This document shows, one piece after another, positions 9,063-17,304 of a stretch of DNA of 64,000 nt (positions within the stretch are counted from its first letter, which is position 1; each line of letters opens with the position of its first letter). The notes below the pieces were generated by a model. The model made no database searches. It worked only from the letters and a program-made list of their open reading frames with translations, and was not told where the DNA came from. Origin of the DNA: Clostridia bacterium (GTDB lineage: Bacteria > Bacillota > Clostridia > Oscillospirales > Acutalibacteraceae); NCBI GenBank assembly GCA_017441385.1, contig JAFRXY010000081.1, positions 62,001 to 126,000 of the forward strand, given 5' to 3'. Both the position numbers and the translations under genes were made by a program.

Positions 9063-9461
9063 GTGAATGCAACTACCGTTGTAGAAAATAAAGAGAATAA
9101 AACCAAAACCATAGATATTGTTATTCCCGAGAAAAACAAGAAATCAGGGAATAAAAATAGCCTGCTTATTATGACCGCTGTGTCTCTGGCAATTATGTTT
9201 ATTGCGGTTGGATTGATTTATTACTTTATTAAATCCGATCCCAGCATTATTCATGAGAATGATCAGACAACCAAAGTTGTGGATGACAATAGCTATGTAA
9301 ATCCTGATTCTATTCAGAAGCTGGAGCATGATGATTCAAATTTCTCAATGAAGCCCGCCGAAAATTCAGATGTTTTTATTATATGCGGCTCTGTTTTTAT
9401 GGTGGTAATAGCGGGAGCTTTCATTTATGTCAAAGTTGCTGAGAGCAAAGAGGATGACTGA
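9063..9461 (+). CDS. Small two-helix membrane protein
   Basis: The 132-residue protein starts at GTG behind GGAAAGGG. Residues about 1-35 are polar and Lys-rich. A membrane helix follows at about 37-60 (MTAVSLAIMFIAVGLIYYFI), then an Asp/Asn-rich loop and a second helix at about 103-124, ending with a short acidic tail. The loop between helices would be on one side of the membrane with both ends on the other. It has its own strong promoter and terminator, so it is a single-gene unit. No family recognised. Confidence 0.65.
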   Translation: MNATTVVENKENKTKTIDIVIPEKNKKSGNKNSLLIMTAVSLAIMFIAVGLIYYFIKSDPSIIHENDQTTKVVDDNSYVNPDSIQKLEHDDSNFSMKPAENSDVFIICGSVFMVVIAGAFIYVKVAESKEDD

Positions 9462-9472
9462 TGATGTAAAGA

Positions 9473-9530
9473 AAATCGCACTGCACAGGTTTTTCTCGTT
9501 AAATCCATGCAGTGCGATTTGTGTTTTTAT
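9473..9530 (+). terminator. Intrinsic terminator
   Basis: AAATCGCACTGCA (9473-9485) pairs perfectly with TGCAGTGCGATTT (9508-9520), followed by GTGTTTTTA. It can also serve the convergent dusB gene. Confidence 0.8.
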
Positions 9531-9540
9531 TCTCAGTATG

Positions 9541-10521
9541 TCAGATATCTGTCGCTCCCAGTGCTGAGAGCAAAGCCTGTTTGGTAAGGGCTCTCATGTC
9601 GCTGAGCTGCCGGAGTTCACCGCACATTACTCTCAGCTTTGCAGCGCCTTTTATGCCGCGCATGTACCACGCGGTGTGCTTGCGTGCTTCCCGCATTCCG
9701 ACATTTTCCCCTTTGTACTCGCACAGCTTTTCAATGTGGCGGTTCATGACGGTCATTCTCTCGTAGATTCCCGGAGGGGAGACGGGACGTTCCAGATCGT
9801 ACTGTGAATTGATCTCGCGGAATATCCACGGGTTGCCGAGGGCGCCTCTCCCAACCATCACCAGATCACAGCCGGTTTGTTCCATCATAGCCATTGCGTC
9901 CTTGGCGCAGTAAATGTCCCCGTTCCCAATGACAGGGACAGAAACGGCTTTTTTGACCGCAGCGATAATTTCCCAGTCAGCCGGAGGCGCGTACATCTGT
10001 TCCCGCGTGCGCCCGTGCACAGCAATCATCTGCGCACCGGCGCTTTCACACGCCTTGGCGACTTCCACCGCGTTGACGCTTGCAGCGTCCCAACCCTTGC
10101 GGATTTTGACGGTGACAGGAATATCGACCGCTTTGACGATCGCTTCCACGATTCTGCCGCAGAGCGCCGGGTCTTTCATAAGGGCACTGCCGCTGCGGTT
10201 TCCTGCGATTTTCGGCGCGGGACAGCCCATATTGACGTCAATGGCGGCGGGGGAATGTTCTGCCGCCATGCGTGCTGCTTCTGCCATTACGTCCGGCTCG
10301 TATCCGAAAAGCTGTATGGCCATAGGCCGTTCCGGGTCGGATATCGCCAGAAGGGCGGCTGTCTTGCGGTCGCTCATGATCAGCCCCTTCGCGCTGACCA
10401 TCTCGCTGGTGCAGTAGGCCGCGCCGAAGCCCATGCACAGCTCGCGGAAGGCGCGGTCAGTGACTCCCGCCATGGGAGCGAGAACAGCCTTGCCGTTTAT
10501 TTCAGTGTTTCCCAGTTTCAT
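9541..10521 (-). CDS. dusB: tRNA-dihydrouridine synthase
   Basis: The 326-residue FMN enzyme reduces uridines in the tRNA D-loop using NADPH. The DusB signature is complete: APMAGVTDRAFR at the N-terminus, MGCPAPKI with the catalytic Cys near residue 100, KIRKGWD, AVHGRTREQMY, NGDI and MVGRGALGNPWIF of the TIM barrel, and the C-terminal helical domain. Length is normal for the family. It faces the divergent HAD gene across 30 bases and converges on the terminator at 9473-9530. Confidence 0.95.
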   Translation of the reverse strand: MKLGNTEINGKAVLAPMAGVTDRAFRELCMGFGAAYCTSEMVSAKGLIMSDRKTAALLAISDPERPMAIQLFGYEPDVMAEAARMAAEHSPAAIDVNMGCPAPKIAGNRSGSALMKDPALCGRIVEAIVKAVDIPVTVKIRKGWDAASVNAVEVAKACESAGAQMIAVHGRTREQMYAPPADWEIIAAVKKAVSVPVIGNGDIYCAKDAMAMMEQTGCDLVMVGRGALGNPWIFREINSQYDLERPVSPPGIYERMTVMNRHIEKLCEYKGENVGMREARKHTAWYMRGIKGAAKLRVMCGELRQLSDMRALTKQALLSALGATDI

Positions 10522-10551
10522 ATCTTAAACCATTCCTTGGAGTGATAATTT

Positions 10552-11385
10552 TTGAACACGATGGTTATTTCAGATCTTGACGGCACTCTTTTGAATACGG
10601 ATGTGCGTCTGTCCGAATTTACCGTGAACGCTCTTAATTCCCTGATACACAGGGGAGTCAATTTTACATACGCTACCGCCCGCTCGCTTAATTCCGCCAT
10701 GAGGCTGACGAAGGAGCTGGATCTTTCCCTTCCGGTCATCACCTATAACGGAGCCTGCATCAAAAGCCCCGAAACGGGAGAAATCATCGAGATTCAGAGC
10801 CTTGACGAAGAACAGGTGGAGCTGATCAGGGAAACGCTCGACAGATTCGGCATCAGTCCCCTTGTCTACACCTATCTTGACGGTGAAGAAAAGGTGCTGT
10901 GGCAGCGCGGCACCGAAAGCGCCGGTATGCAGTACTATCTCGATTCCCGCAGGGACGACGAGAGAATGCTGCCGGTAGACAGTTTTGACGATCTCTTTTG
11001 CGGCGAGATTTTTTACGTCACCTGCATAGAGGATACCGACGAAGTGCTTTCGCCGATATGTGCGGATCTGACTTCGGAAGATTCCTTGAATTGCATTCTG
11101 CAAAAGGATATTTACGGGCCGAAGCACTTTTATCTTGAGATAATGGACTATCGGGTCAGCAAGGCACACGCCCTTGACACTATCAAGAAGCTGACCGGAA
11201 TGAACCGCATCATTTCCTTCGGGGATTCTATCAACGACGTGCCGCTATTTGAGGTTTCGGATGAATGCTACGCGGTGGAGAACGCCGTGGAACCGCTCAA
11301 AAAGGTGGCCGACGATGTGATCGATTCTAACGATGAGGACGCTGTGGCCAAGTGGCTGATCGAGAATTTCAACCGACTGGTGTAA
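10552..11385 (+). CDS. HAD superfamily (Cof-type) phosphatase
   Basis: The 277-residue protein has HAD motif I DLDGTLL with the nucleophile Asp8, a C2B-type cap domain in the middle, and motif IV FGDSINDVPLF near residue 223. Cof-like HAD phosphatases act on sugar phosphates, pyridoxal phosphate or flavin nucleotides; the substrate here is unknown. The start is TTG 10552, nine bases after GGAG; the ATG three codons later has poor spacing. The stop codon directly abuts that of the convergent glycerophosphotransferase gene, leaving no intergenic DNA. Confidence 0.87.
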   Translation: MNTMVISDLDGTLLNTDVRLSEFTVNALNSLIHRGVNFTYATARSLNSAMRLTKELDLSLPVITYNGACIKSPETGEIIEIQSLDEEQVELIRETLDRFGISPLVYTYLDGEEKVLWQRGTESAGMQYYLDSRRDDERMLPVDSFDDLFCGEIFYVTCIEDTDEVLSPICADLTSEDSLNCILQKDIYGPKHFYLEIMDYRVSKAHALDTIKKLTGMNRIISFGDSINDVPLFEVSDECYAVENAVEPLKKVADDVIDSNDEDAVAKWLIENFNRLV

Positions 11386-12513
11386 TCATTCGGATGCTTC
11401 AAGCGCCAATGCCGCGCGAATGATTTTCTCTGTTGAATGACCGTCGCAGCCCCCGCAGAGCTTTTCTTTGACAAGGGCAATGTCCCTGTCGGCTGCCTTT
11501 TCTCCGAGTACCGCGTCAACAAGCTTACGTGGCTCGGCAAATGACACATCGGGAAATACTTCCAGCGGGTTCACGTTGATACCGCATTCCTCGTTGTAGC
11601 GCTGCGTATCGGGAACGAAGAAGTAGACCGGCTTGTCGAGCAGCGCGGCCTCAGCCGCCGCTCCTGAATAATCGGAAATAACCGCGTCGGCCAGAATGAT
11701 CGCCTGCTCAGTGGTGAATTTTTTATCTATAATGGCTGTATCGCCGGTGATAACAGTGTGTCTGTCAAGCGGATGCAGCTTGACTATAAGCGCGAATGTC
11801 TCGCAGTCGAAACCGTCGATCATGCCCTGACAGTCAATAGGATAGTCACGGCGCATGGTGGGCAGCCAGACTGCGATTTTTTTGCCCTTTGCCTGCGGAT
11901 AGGTTTCGTAGAATTTCCGTTTCAATTCGTCATGCTGCCCTGCCGATTGAAGAAGCCGGTCGGCGACCGGCGTGCCGAGCGGAAGGATTTTTTCGACGGG
12001 GGTATGCATGGCATCAGCGAAAAACGGACGCATGTATTCGCTGCCGACGGCGACGAAGTCGTAGCCCTTGTGCATATCCATAATTTCCGCGATGTCGGAA
12101 GCGGTGCCTTCCGGCCTGTCCACCGTCTGCCAGCCGAATTGCTTGATTGCTACCAGCGAATGCCAGATCTGCACGATGCGGAGCTGCTTTTTATGATGAA
12201 GAATGCTGACGGGAATGCAGTAGCTTTCCGTGATACAGAGCTTGGCTCCGGCCAGCGCCGCCATCTGCCGCAGCATGAGCAGGGCGTAGGAAAGCCCCAT
12301 TTCGCTTTTCAATCCCAGACGGCAGTAGAATTCGCACTTGGTCGAAGGAGATACCCTCTGCAATTCATCCCGCAGCAGCAGGAAATTCTCCGAAGGCGTG
12401 TCCGACTGCCGGCTGAGAAAGACCGCCTTGTCCCTGACGGGAATCAACAATTTCATAAAGAAATAAAGAAACCTCATTCCGTATTTCAGAAGAATAAAAA
12501 TCATTTTTTTCAT
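11386..12513 (-). CDS. CDP-glycerol glycerophosphotransferase family protein
   Basis: The 375-residue protein resembles the TagB/TagF catalytic domain (GT-B fold), which moves glycerol phosphate or ribitol phosphate from CDP donors to teichoic-acid-like polymers. Visible landmarks are IVQIWHSLVAIKQFGWQ, AVGSEYMRPFFADAM, WLPTMRRDYP, KLHPLD and ILADAVISDYSGAAAEAALLDKPVYFF. The last holds the SDYSG and aromatic motif typical of the family. A hydrophobic N-terminus (residues 1-25) may attach it to the membrane. No other teichoic acid genes are nearby. Confidence 0.85.
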   Translation of the reverse strand: MKKMIFILLKYGMRFLYFFMKLLIPVRDKAVFLSRQSDTPSENFLLLRDELQRVSPSTKCEFYCRLGLKSEMGLSYALLMLRQMAALAGAKLCITESYCIPVSILHHKKQLRIVQIWHSLVAIKQFGWQTVDRPEGTASDIAEIMDMHKGYDFVAVGSEYMRPFFADAMHTPVEKILPLGTPVADRLLQSAGQHDELKRKFYETYPQAKGKKIAVWLPTMRRDYPIDCQGMIDGFDCETFALIVKLHPLDRHTVITGDTAIIDKKFTTEQAIILADAVISDYSGAAAEAALLDKPVYFFVPDTQRYNEECGINVNPLEVFPDVSFAEPRKLVDAVLGEKAADRDIALVKEKLCGGCDGHSTEKIIRAALALEASE

Positions 12514-12590
12514 TAATAAAAATTCCTTTCGGATTACTCATGAAAAAAAGAATAGTAAACGGTGAAGGGTGAATCAACGAATAAAACAAA

Positions 12591-12624
12591 CTATTCACTA
12601 TTCACTATTCATCATTCACTATTC
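12591..12624. repeat. Short CTATTCA tandem repeats
   Basis: Heptamer-like units CTATTCA / TCATTCA repeat about five times between the glycerophosphotransferase gene and tRNA-Leu. A weaker inverse match (GAATAGTAAACGGTGAAGGG) lies at 12550-12569. Such AT-rich repeats recur in clostridial intergenic DNA, and no function is claimed. Confidence 0.5.
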
Positions 12625-12667
12625 TCTTAACCTCTCTGCGTTTTTGCCTTGCAAAGAGGACGCTCTT

Positions 12668-12754
12668 TGGTGCCGGTGACCGGGCTTGAACCGGTACGAT
12701 GTTGCCATCACGGGATTTTAAGTCCCGTGTGTCTGCCAATTCCACCACACCGGC
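12668..12754 (-). tRNA. tRNA-Leu (TAA anticodon)
   Basis: Read on the minus strand, the gene begins GCCGGTGTGGTGG and ends CACCGGCACCA, so the 7-base acceptor stem closes and CCA is encoded. The anticodon arm GGGACTTAAAATCCC gives TAA. The long variable arm (TGATGGCAACATC) marks a class II leucine tRNA. The T-arm GGTTCAAGC is standard. A single gene with no other tRNA adjacent. Confidence 0.95.
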
Positions 12755-12858
12755 GAATCGCTTTTTGCATATCGCAAATTGAATTATAACATATGCCCTC
12801 CGCAAAATCAAGGCTTTTTTGAATTTTTCATATTATTTTGAGGTGAGAATAATTCTTA

Positions 12859-12887
12859 TTGAATTATCACGGAATTTGTGATATGAT
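12859..12887 (+). promoter_or_regulatory. Sigma-A promoter
   Basis: TTGAAT, 17 bases, TATGAT. Transcription should start near 12894, downstream of the earlier in-frame ATG at 12859, so the real start of the U32 gene is 12922. Confidence 0.75.
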
Positions 12888-12921
12888 ATTGCTATCAACA
12901 GGACACAAAGGGGAACAAGGT

Positions 12922-14157
12922 ATGTCCGATGCTATGACAAAAATCAGCAGAGTGGAATTGCTTTCGCCCGCGGGGGATATAGAGCGGCTGAAATGCGCCC
13001 TGCTATACGGCGCTGACGCGGTTTACCTGGCAGGCACCTCCTTCGGCATGAGAGCCGGCGCGAATAATTTCACCCATGAGCAGTTGAACGAAGGGGTGAA
13101 ACTGGCGCATGCGGCCGGGGCGAAGGTGTATGTCACCTGCAACACGATTCCGCGCAACGGTGAAATCGACGCCCTGCCGGACTTTCTGGAACGCACCGCC
13201 GACGCGGGAGCCGACGCCTTCATCATTGCGGACATAGGAGTGATGCGGCTGGCGCAGAAATACGCGCCGAAGGTGCCTGTCCACATCTCCACGCAGGCGG
13301 GGGTTGCGAACTATGCCACCGCCAACGAATTCTACAATATGGGCGCGTCAAGGGTCGTGCTGGCGCGGGAACTCTGCTTTGAGGAGATCGCGGAGCTGAG
13401 GGGGAAAACACCTTCCGCGCTGGAGATCGAGGCGTTTGTCCACGGTTCCATGTGCGTTTCCTTTTCGGGAAGGTGCCTGCTGTCGAGCTACATGACGGGA
13501 CGGGACGCCAACCGGGGCGACTGCGCCCAACCCTGCCGGTGGAAGTACTATCTCACTGAGGAAAAGCGTGAAGGGCAGAAATTCGAGATTTTTGAGGACA
13601 ACGGTACTCACATCCTCAATTCCCGCGATATGTGCATGATAGAGTACATTCCAAGGCTGGTAGAGTGCGGCATTACCTCCTTCAAGATTGAGGGAAGGGC
13701 GAAGTCCGCCTATTACACGGCGGCTGTTACTAACGCCTACCGGCAGGCGATCGACGGCTATTACGCCGCCCCTTCGCCCCATTACAAGCCCGACCCCGCC
13801 ATTCCCGAGGAACTCAACAAAGTCAGTCACCGGGAATATTCCACCGGATTCTACCTCGGCAACGAGCCGGGGCAGGTACTCGCAAACGGCGGGTACGTTC
13901 GGGAATACAAGGTGGCGGGCATGGTGGAGGACTGCGGCGGAGGGTGGCTTACCCTCAGCCAGCGGAATAAATTCCGCGTCGGCGACACGCTGGATATCAT
14001 GCCGCCTCACGCAAAGCCCCTGCTGCTGCCTGTTACGGAAATGTTTGACGGGGAAGGCAATTCCATCGGGGCCGCCCCCCACGCGATGATGACTGTCAGA
14101 ATCCCTTATGACGGGGCAGTCATTCCAAAGGGCAGCTTTGTCAGGATAAAGGAGTGA
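12922..14157 (+). CDS. Peptidase U32 family protein
   Basis: The 411-residue protein carries the U32 signature EAFVHGSMCVSFSGRC near residue 172, the N-terminal ELLSPAGDIERLKCALLYGADAVY, and the KIEGRAKS and HREYSTGFY segments. Members with these motifs include YrrN/YrrO-type proteins and the RlhA-like enzymes that hydroxylate 23S rRNA or tRNA; the peptidase label is historical. Conserved cysteines (CSFSGRC region, GDCAQPCRW) suggest an iron-sulfur cluster. The start is ATG 12922, eight bases after AAAGGGG; the promoter lies over the alternative ATG. The glyoxalase-fold gene follows after 4 bases, sharing its ribosome site with the end of this gene. Confidence 0.88.
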   Translation: MSDAMTKISRVELLSPAGDIERLKCALLYGADAVYLAGTSFGMRAGANNFTHEQLNEGVKLAHAAGAKVYVTCNTIPRNGEIDALPDFLERTADAGADAFIIADIGVMRLAQKYAPKVPVHISTQAGVANYATANEFYNMGASRVVLARELCFEEIAELRGKTPSALEIEAFVHGSMCVSFSGRCLLSSYMTGRDANRGDCAQPCRWKYYLTEEKREGQKFEIFEDNGTHILNSRDMCMIEYIPRLVECGITSFKIEGRAKSAYYTAAVTNAYRQAIDGYYAAPSPHYKPDPAIPEELNKVSHREYSTGFYLGNEPGQVLANGGYVREYKVAGMVEDCGGGWLTLSQRNKFRVGDTLDIMPPHAKPLLLPVTEMFDGEGNSIGAAPHAMMTVRIPYDGAVIPKGSFVRIKE

Positions 14158-14161
14158 TCAT

Positions 14162-14545
14162 ATGAGAATCGAGCATGTGGCGCTGTATGTCAGCGATCTG
14201 GAAGGGGCGAGAGCTTTCTTTGAGAAATACTTTTCCGCCGTTTCCGGAAATCCTTATCACAATTCCAAAACCGGCTTTCGTTCCTACTTCCTCACCTTTG
14301 ACGGAGGCGCAAGGCTGGAACTCATGCAAAAGCCGGAAATTGCAGCCATAGACAATACCATTCCGCACACCGGTTACATCCACACCGCTTTCAGCGTCGG
14401 CAGCCGGGAAAGGGTCGATGAACTCACCCGGCTTCTGCAATCGGATGGGTATGAGGTGACAAGCGGCCCGCGCACTACCGGCGACGGCTACTATGAAAGC
14501 TGCGTGGCCGGATTCGAGAATATTTTAATAGAAATAACGGTTTAA
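14162..14545 (+). CDS. Glyoxalase / VOC superfamily protein
   Basis: The 127-residue protein has two beta-alpha-beta-beta-beta halves of the vicinal oxygen chelate fold: RIEHVALYVSDLEGARAFFEKYF, a second half starting HTGYIHTAFSVGS, and the closing FENILIEITV. Metal ligands fit His4, Glu near 57 (ARLELM) and His65. The substrate is unknown. It may be a lyase, an isomerase or a resistance protein. The AAGGAGTG site overlaps the stop of the U32 gene, so the pair is translationally coupled. Confidence 0.85.
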   Translation: MRIEHVALYVSDLEGARAFFEKYFSAVSGNPYHNSKTGFRSYFLTFDGGARLELMQKPEIAAIDNTIPHTGYIHTAFSVGSRERVDELTRLLQSDGYEVTSGPRTTGDGYYESCVAGFENILIEITV

Positions 14546-14592
14546 TTTTTTTACAATTTTTTTACAATTCTATTTTGAAAGGATTTTGGATT

Positions 14593-15066
14593 ATGTTTCA
14601 GTTTATAGAAAACAGCGATAAATTCATCAGTCTGCACGACTGCAAGGCCACCGGTATGACGGTCGGCGACAGGGTCATTTCCTTCACCTTTGCCGACGGC
14701 ATCTGCATCGGCAAGAAGCACCCCCGCAACACCTACGGCAAGGTGCTTCGCACCGACGCGGCGCAGGTGGACTTCAATCTGCCGGTCGGCACACCCGATG
14801 ACAATGTCACCTGCTATGTCTTCTATGAAAAAAAGAAGGGCAAGACCGTCCGGAAGAAATTCAGCATGGAGAAGCTCGCACGCAGAATCAACGACAAGGG
14901 CTGTCCGCTGGAATTCCTCTATGCCTACAAGGGCGGCGACTCGGTGGTCTATGAATGTTCTCTCAGGAGGAAGAACAAATCAGGCTTCCGCGAATGCGTT
15001 CTTGTGATACGCACCGACGGCGTTTCCTATCGCTGGAACGAGCTTTGTCCCCAGAAAACGGTCTGA
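14593..15066 (+). CDS. Hypothetical protein
   Basis: The 157-residue soluble protein starts at ATG 14593, nine bases after GAAAGGA; a TTG six codons earlier overlaps that site and was rejected. The N-terminal half looks beta-rich (ATGMTVGDRVISFTFADGICI), there is a KKKGKTVRKKF basic loop near residue 80, and the end is HVI-type beta sequence (FRECVLVIRTDGVSYRW). There is no membrane segment or known catalytic motif. It lies between the VOC gene and the methyltransferase gene on the same strand and is probably in the same transcript. Family not recognised. Confidence 0.65.
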   Translation: MFQFIENSDKFISLHDCKATGMTVGDRVISFTFADGICIGKKHPRNTYGKVLRTDAAQVDFNLPVGTPDDNVTCYVFYEKKKGKTVRKKFSMEKLARRINDKGCPLEFLYAYKGGDSVVYECSLRRKNKSGFRECVLVIRTDGVSYRWNELCPQKTV

Positions 15067-15082
15067 TTTCGCAGGAAAGGTT

Positions 15083-16213
15083 TTGATTACGATAAGCAAT
15101 AAAATATTGATGGCGGCTCCCTGTCAGTTCGGCGTGGAAGGTCTTGCGGCGGGAGAGCTTCGCCGCATGGAGGCGGAGAATGTCGCCGCCGAAAACGGAA
15201 GGGTGCTTTTCGAGGGGGACGAGAACATTCTTGTCCGGGCGAATCTGAACAGCCGTTATTCCGAGAGAATCTGTATTGTGATGGGGCGGTTCAGAGCCAT
15301 TACCTTCGACGAGCTGTTTGAAGGCACCAAGGCATTGCCGTGGGAACGCTGGATCGGCAAGTCGGACGCGTTCCCGGTCAAGGGCAGCTCATTGAATTCC
15401 AAGCTGCATTCGGTGCCGGACTGTCAGAAAATCATCAAGAAAGCCGTGGTTGACAGGCTTTCGCAGAAATATTCCCTCGGCTGGTTCGAGGAAACCGGCG
15501 CGGTTCACCGGATTCAATTCATCATTATGAAGGACAACGTCCTGCTGATGATCGACACCTCCGGCGCAAGCCTGCACAAAAGGGGCTACCGCCGCAACGG
15601 AGCCATTGCGCCCATCCGCGAAACGCTGGCGGCAGCCATGGCGGACGTGGCCTTCGTGCGCAGTTATTCCCATGTGATCGACCCCTGCTGCGGATCGGGG
15701 ACGATCCTCATTGAATCGGCATTGAAGGCGCTGAACGTCGCGCCGGGTCTGCGTCGGTCTTTCATCGCGGAGGAATGGGATTCTGTTCCGTCCGGGATTT
15801 GGCAGAGCGAACGTGCGCGGGCGAAGGATCTTATCAAGCGGGACGCGGAATTCACCGCCTGCGGCTACGACGTCAACCCGGAAGTGATAGAGCTTGCCAG
15901 AGAAAACGCCTACAAGGCGGGCATGTCCAAGCGCATTTGCTTTGAAGTGCGGGATATAGCCGACTTTGCGCCGGACGGGGAGAAGGGCGTTGTGGTCTGC
16001 AATCCCCCGTACGGCGAGCGGCTGATGGACGTGGAGAGCGCGAGAAAGCTCTATCAGACCATGGGAGAGCGTTTTCTCCGCCGTCAGGGCTGGAGCTATG
16101 CGATCATCACGCCGGATGAGCAGTTCGAGCAGTACTTCGGGCGCAAGTGCGACAAGCAGCGCAAGCTCTACAACGGTACCCTGCAATGCCGTTTGTATAT
16201 GTTCTTCAAATAA
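15083..16213 (+). CDS. THUMP-domain RNA methyltransferase
   Basis: The 376-residue protein joins an N-terminal THUMP RNA-binding domain (about residues 1-155, opening ILMAAPCQFGVEGLAAGEL) to a class I methyltransferase. Motif I is DPCCGSGTILIESAL and motif IV is NPPYGERL, the N2-guanine methyltransferase type seen in RlmL and TrmN. A probable target is guanine in 23S rRNA or tRNA. Length fits the stand-alone Firmicute YpsC-like proteins, which lack the second RlmK domain. The start is TTG 15083 after AGGA at spacing 6. Confidence 0.9.
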   Translation: MITISNKILMAAPCQFGVEGLAAGELRRMEAENVAAENGRVLFEGDENILVRANLNSRYSERICIVMGRFRAITFDELFEGTKALPWERWIGKSDAFPVKGSSLNSKLHSVPDCQKIIKKAVVDRLSQKYSLGWFEETGAVHRIQFIIMKDNVLLMIDTSGASLHKRGYRRNGAIAPIRETLAAAMADVAFVRSYSHVIDPCCGSGTILIESALKALNVAPGLRRSFIAEEWDSVPSGIWQSERARAKDLIKRDAEFTACGYDVNPEVIELARENAYKAGMSKRICFEVRDIADFAPDGEKGVVVCNPPYGERLMDVESARKLYQTMGERFLRRQGWSYAIITPDEQFEQYFGRKCDKQRKLYNGTLQCRLYMFFK

Positions 16214-16259
16214 TTCACGAAAAATTTAAATTATTCCCGCTGATATTTGTATATAATTG

Positions 16260-16320
16260 TTGTAATTGCAGAGATACAAGTGTATAATAATAAATAACTA
16301 ATCTGTTGTTGCGAAACAAC
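16260..16320 (+). promoter_or_regulatory. Promoter and leader hairpin of the DtxR gene
   Basis: TTGTAA, 17 bases, TATAAT (16260-16288). The leader then holds a hairpin GTTGTT-GCGA-AACAAC (16305-16320) closed by a GNRA-type tetraloop, 13 bases before the GGAG ribosome site. Confidence 0.6.
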
Positions 16321-16348
16321 GGAAGTCTGTTTAGGAGTTTTTTATGAA

Positions 16349-16738
16349 ATGAACATCAGAGAATCCGCCGAAAACTACCTTGAAACGATACTGATTATTC
16401 AGGAGCGGAAAGGCTCCGTGAGGTCGATTGACATAGCGAACGAGCTGAATTTTTCCAAGCCGAGCGTGAGCGTTGCAATGAAAAATCTGCGTGAGAACGG
16501 CTATATCAGCGTGGATGATAACGGTTATATCAGCCTGACCGACAGCGGTTATGAGATTGCCGACAGAATGTACGAGCGGCACCGCGTTATTTCGGAGTAC
16601 TTCATGCTGTTGGGGGTTGACCCGGAAACCGCCGTGAAGGATGCATGCAGGATTGAGCACATTATCAGCATTGACAGCTTTGAGGCAATCAAGGGGCAAT
16701 ATGAGAAACTCAGAGGCGAGAAGGGCGAACGGCAATAG
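16349..16738 (+). CDS. DtxR/MntR family metal-dependent repressor
   Basis: The 129-residue protein has a winged helix (about residues 1-65; RSIDIANELNFSKPSVSVAMKNLRENGYI) and the dimerisation and metal-binding domain (66-125) with YERHRVISEYFMLLGV, and DACRIEHIIS providing Asp, Cys, Glu and His ligands. It lacks the SH3-like third domain, as MntR does. It should bind Mn2+ or Fe2+ and repress metal transport genes, none of which is next to it. ATG 16349 overlaps a two-codon ORF (ATGAAATGA) that lies at the better spacing from GGAG. Confidence 0.88.
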   Translation: MNIRESAENYLETILIIQERKGSVRSIDIANELNFSKPSVSVAMKNLRENGYISVDDNGYISLTDSGYEIADRMYERHRVISEYFMLLGVDPETAVKDACRIEHIISIDSFEAIKGQYEKLRGEKGERQ

Positions 16739-16742
16739 ATGC

Positions 16743-16780
16743 ATCGGCGGTCTGCGATATGTCGGACTGCCGATTTTTTT
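16743..16780 (+). terminator. Intrinsic terminator
   Basis: ATCGGCGGTC pairs with GACTGCCGAT (one mismatch) around a loop of 12 bases and is followed by T7. It separates the DtxR gene from dtd. Confidence 0.8.
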
Positions 16781-16805
16781 CAATAAAAGGAGCTGAATCA
16801 ATACA

Positions 16806-17282
16806 ATGCGAGCCATCATTCAGCGTGTATCACACGCCTCCGTGACGATAGACGGAATGGTCAAAGGACAGATCGGGCAGGGCTTTCTGGTGCTGTTCGG
16901 CGCGGGGGAAGGGGATACCCGCGCGGAAGCGGAGCTTCTCGCCAAAAAGACCGCCGGCATGCGGATATTCTGCGATGAGGAAGGCAAGATGAACCTGTCG
17001 CTGGCGGATATCGGGGGTTCGGTGCTTGTGATATCCCAGTTCACCCTGTATGCCGATTGCCGCAAGGGCAACCGCCCCAGCTTCACCGGCGCGGCACAGC
17101 CAGATCCGGCAAACGATCTGTATGAATATTATGTCAATCTGCTTCGGGAGGAGCATCACATTGGCGACGTGCAAACGGGGGAATTCGGAGCGGATATGAA
17201 GGTGGAGCTGCTCAACGACGGCCCCGTGACGATCATTCTGGACAGCGATGAATTAAAGCGCCCAAGGCGCGGAACCAATTGA
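16806..17282 (+). CDS. dtd: D-aminoacyl-tRNA deacylase
   Basis: The 158-residue protein is a standard DTD. It opens [17 protein letters not shown], carries the active-site motif [17 protein letters not shown] near residue 78, and the Gly-Pro motif NDGPVTIIL near 138. It hydrolyses D-amino acids (and glycine from tRNA-Ala) off mischarged tRNA, acting in translation quality control. A metallo-hydrolase gene follows after 22 bases and hemZ after that, an order common in Clostridia. Confidence 0.95.
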   Translation: MRAIIQRVSHASVTIDGMVKGQIGQGFLVLFGAGEGDTRAEAELLAKKTAGMRIFCDEEGKMNLSLADIGGSVLVISQFTLYADCRKGNRPSFTGAAQPDPANDLYEYYVNLLREEHHIGDVQTGEFGADMKVELLNDGPVTIILDSDELKRPRRGTN

Positions 17283-17304
17283 AAGTGAAAGGGGACTATG
17301 CAAA

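Noticed and set aside
12591-12624. Repeat unit considered as CRISPR
   Set aside because: The unit is about 7 bases with no spacers, so it is a simple repeat.
15389-16186. Minus-strand frame opposite the THUMP methyltransferase
   Set aside because: Antisense shadow; methyltransferase motifs are on the plus strand.
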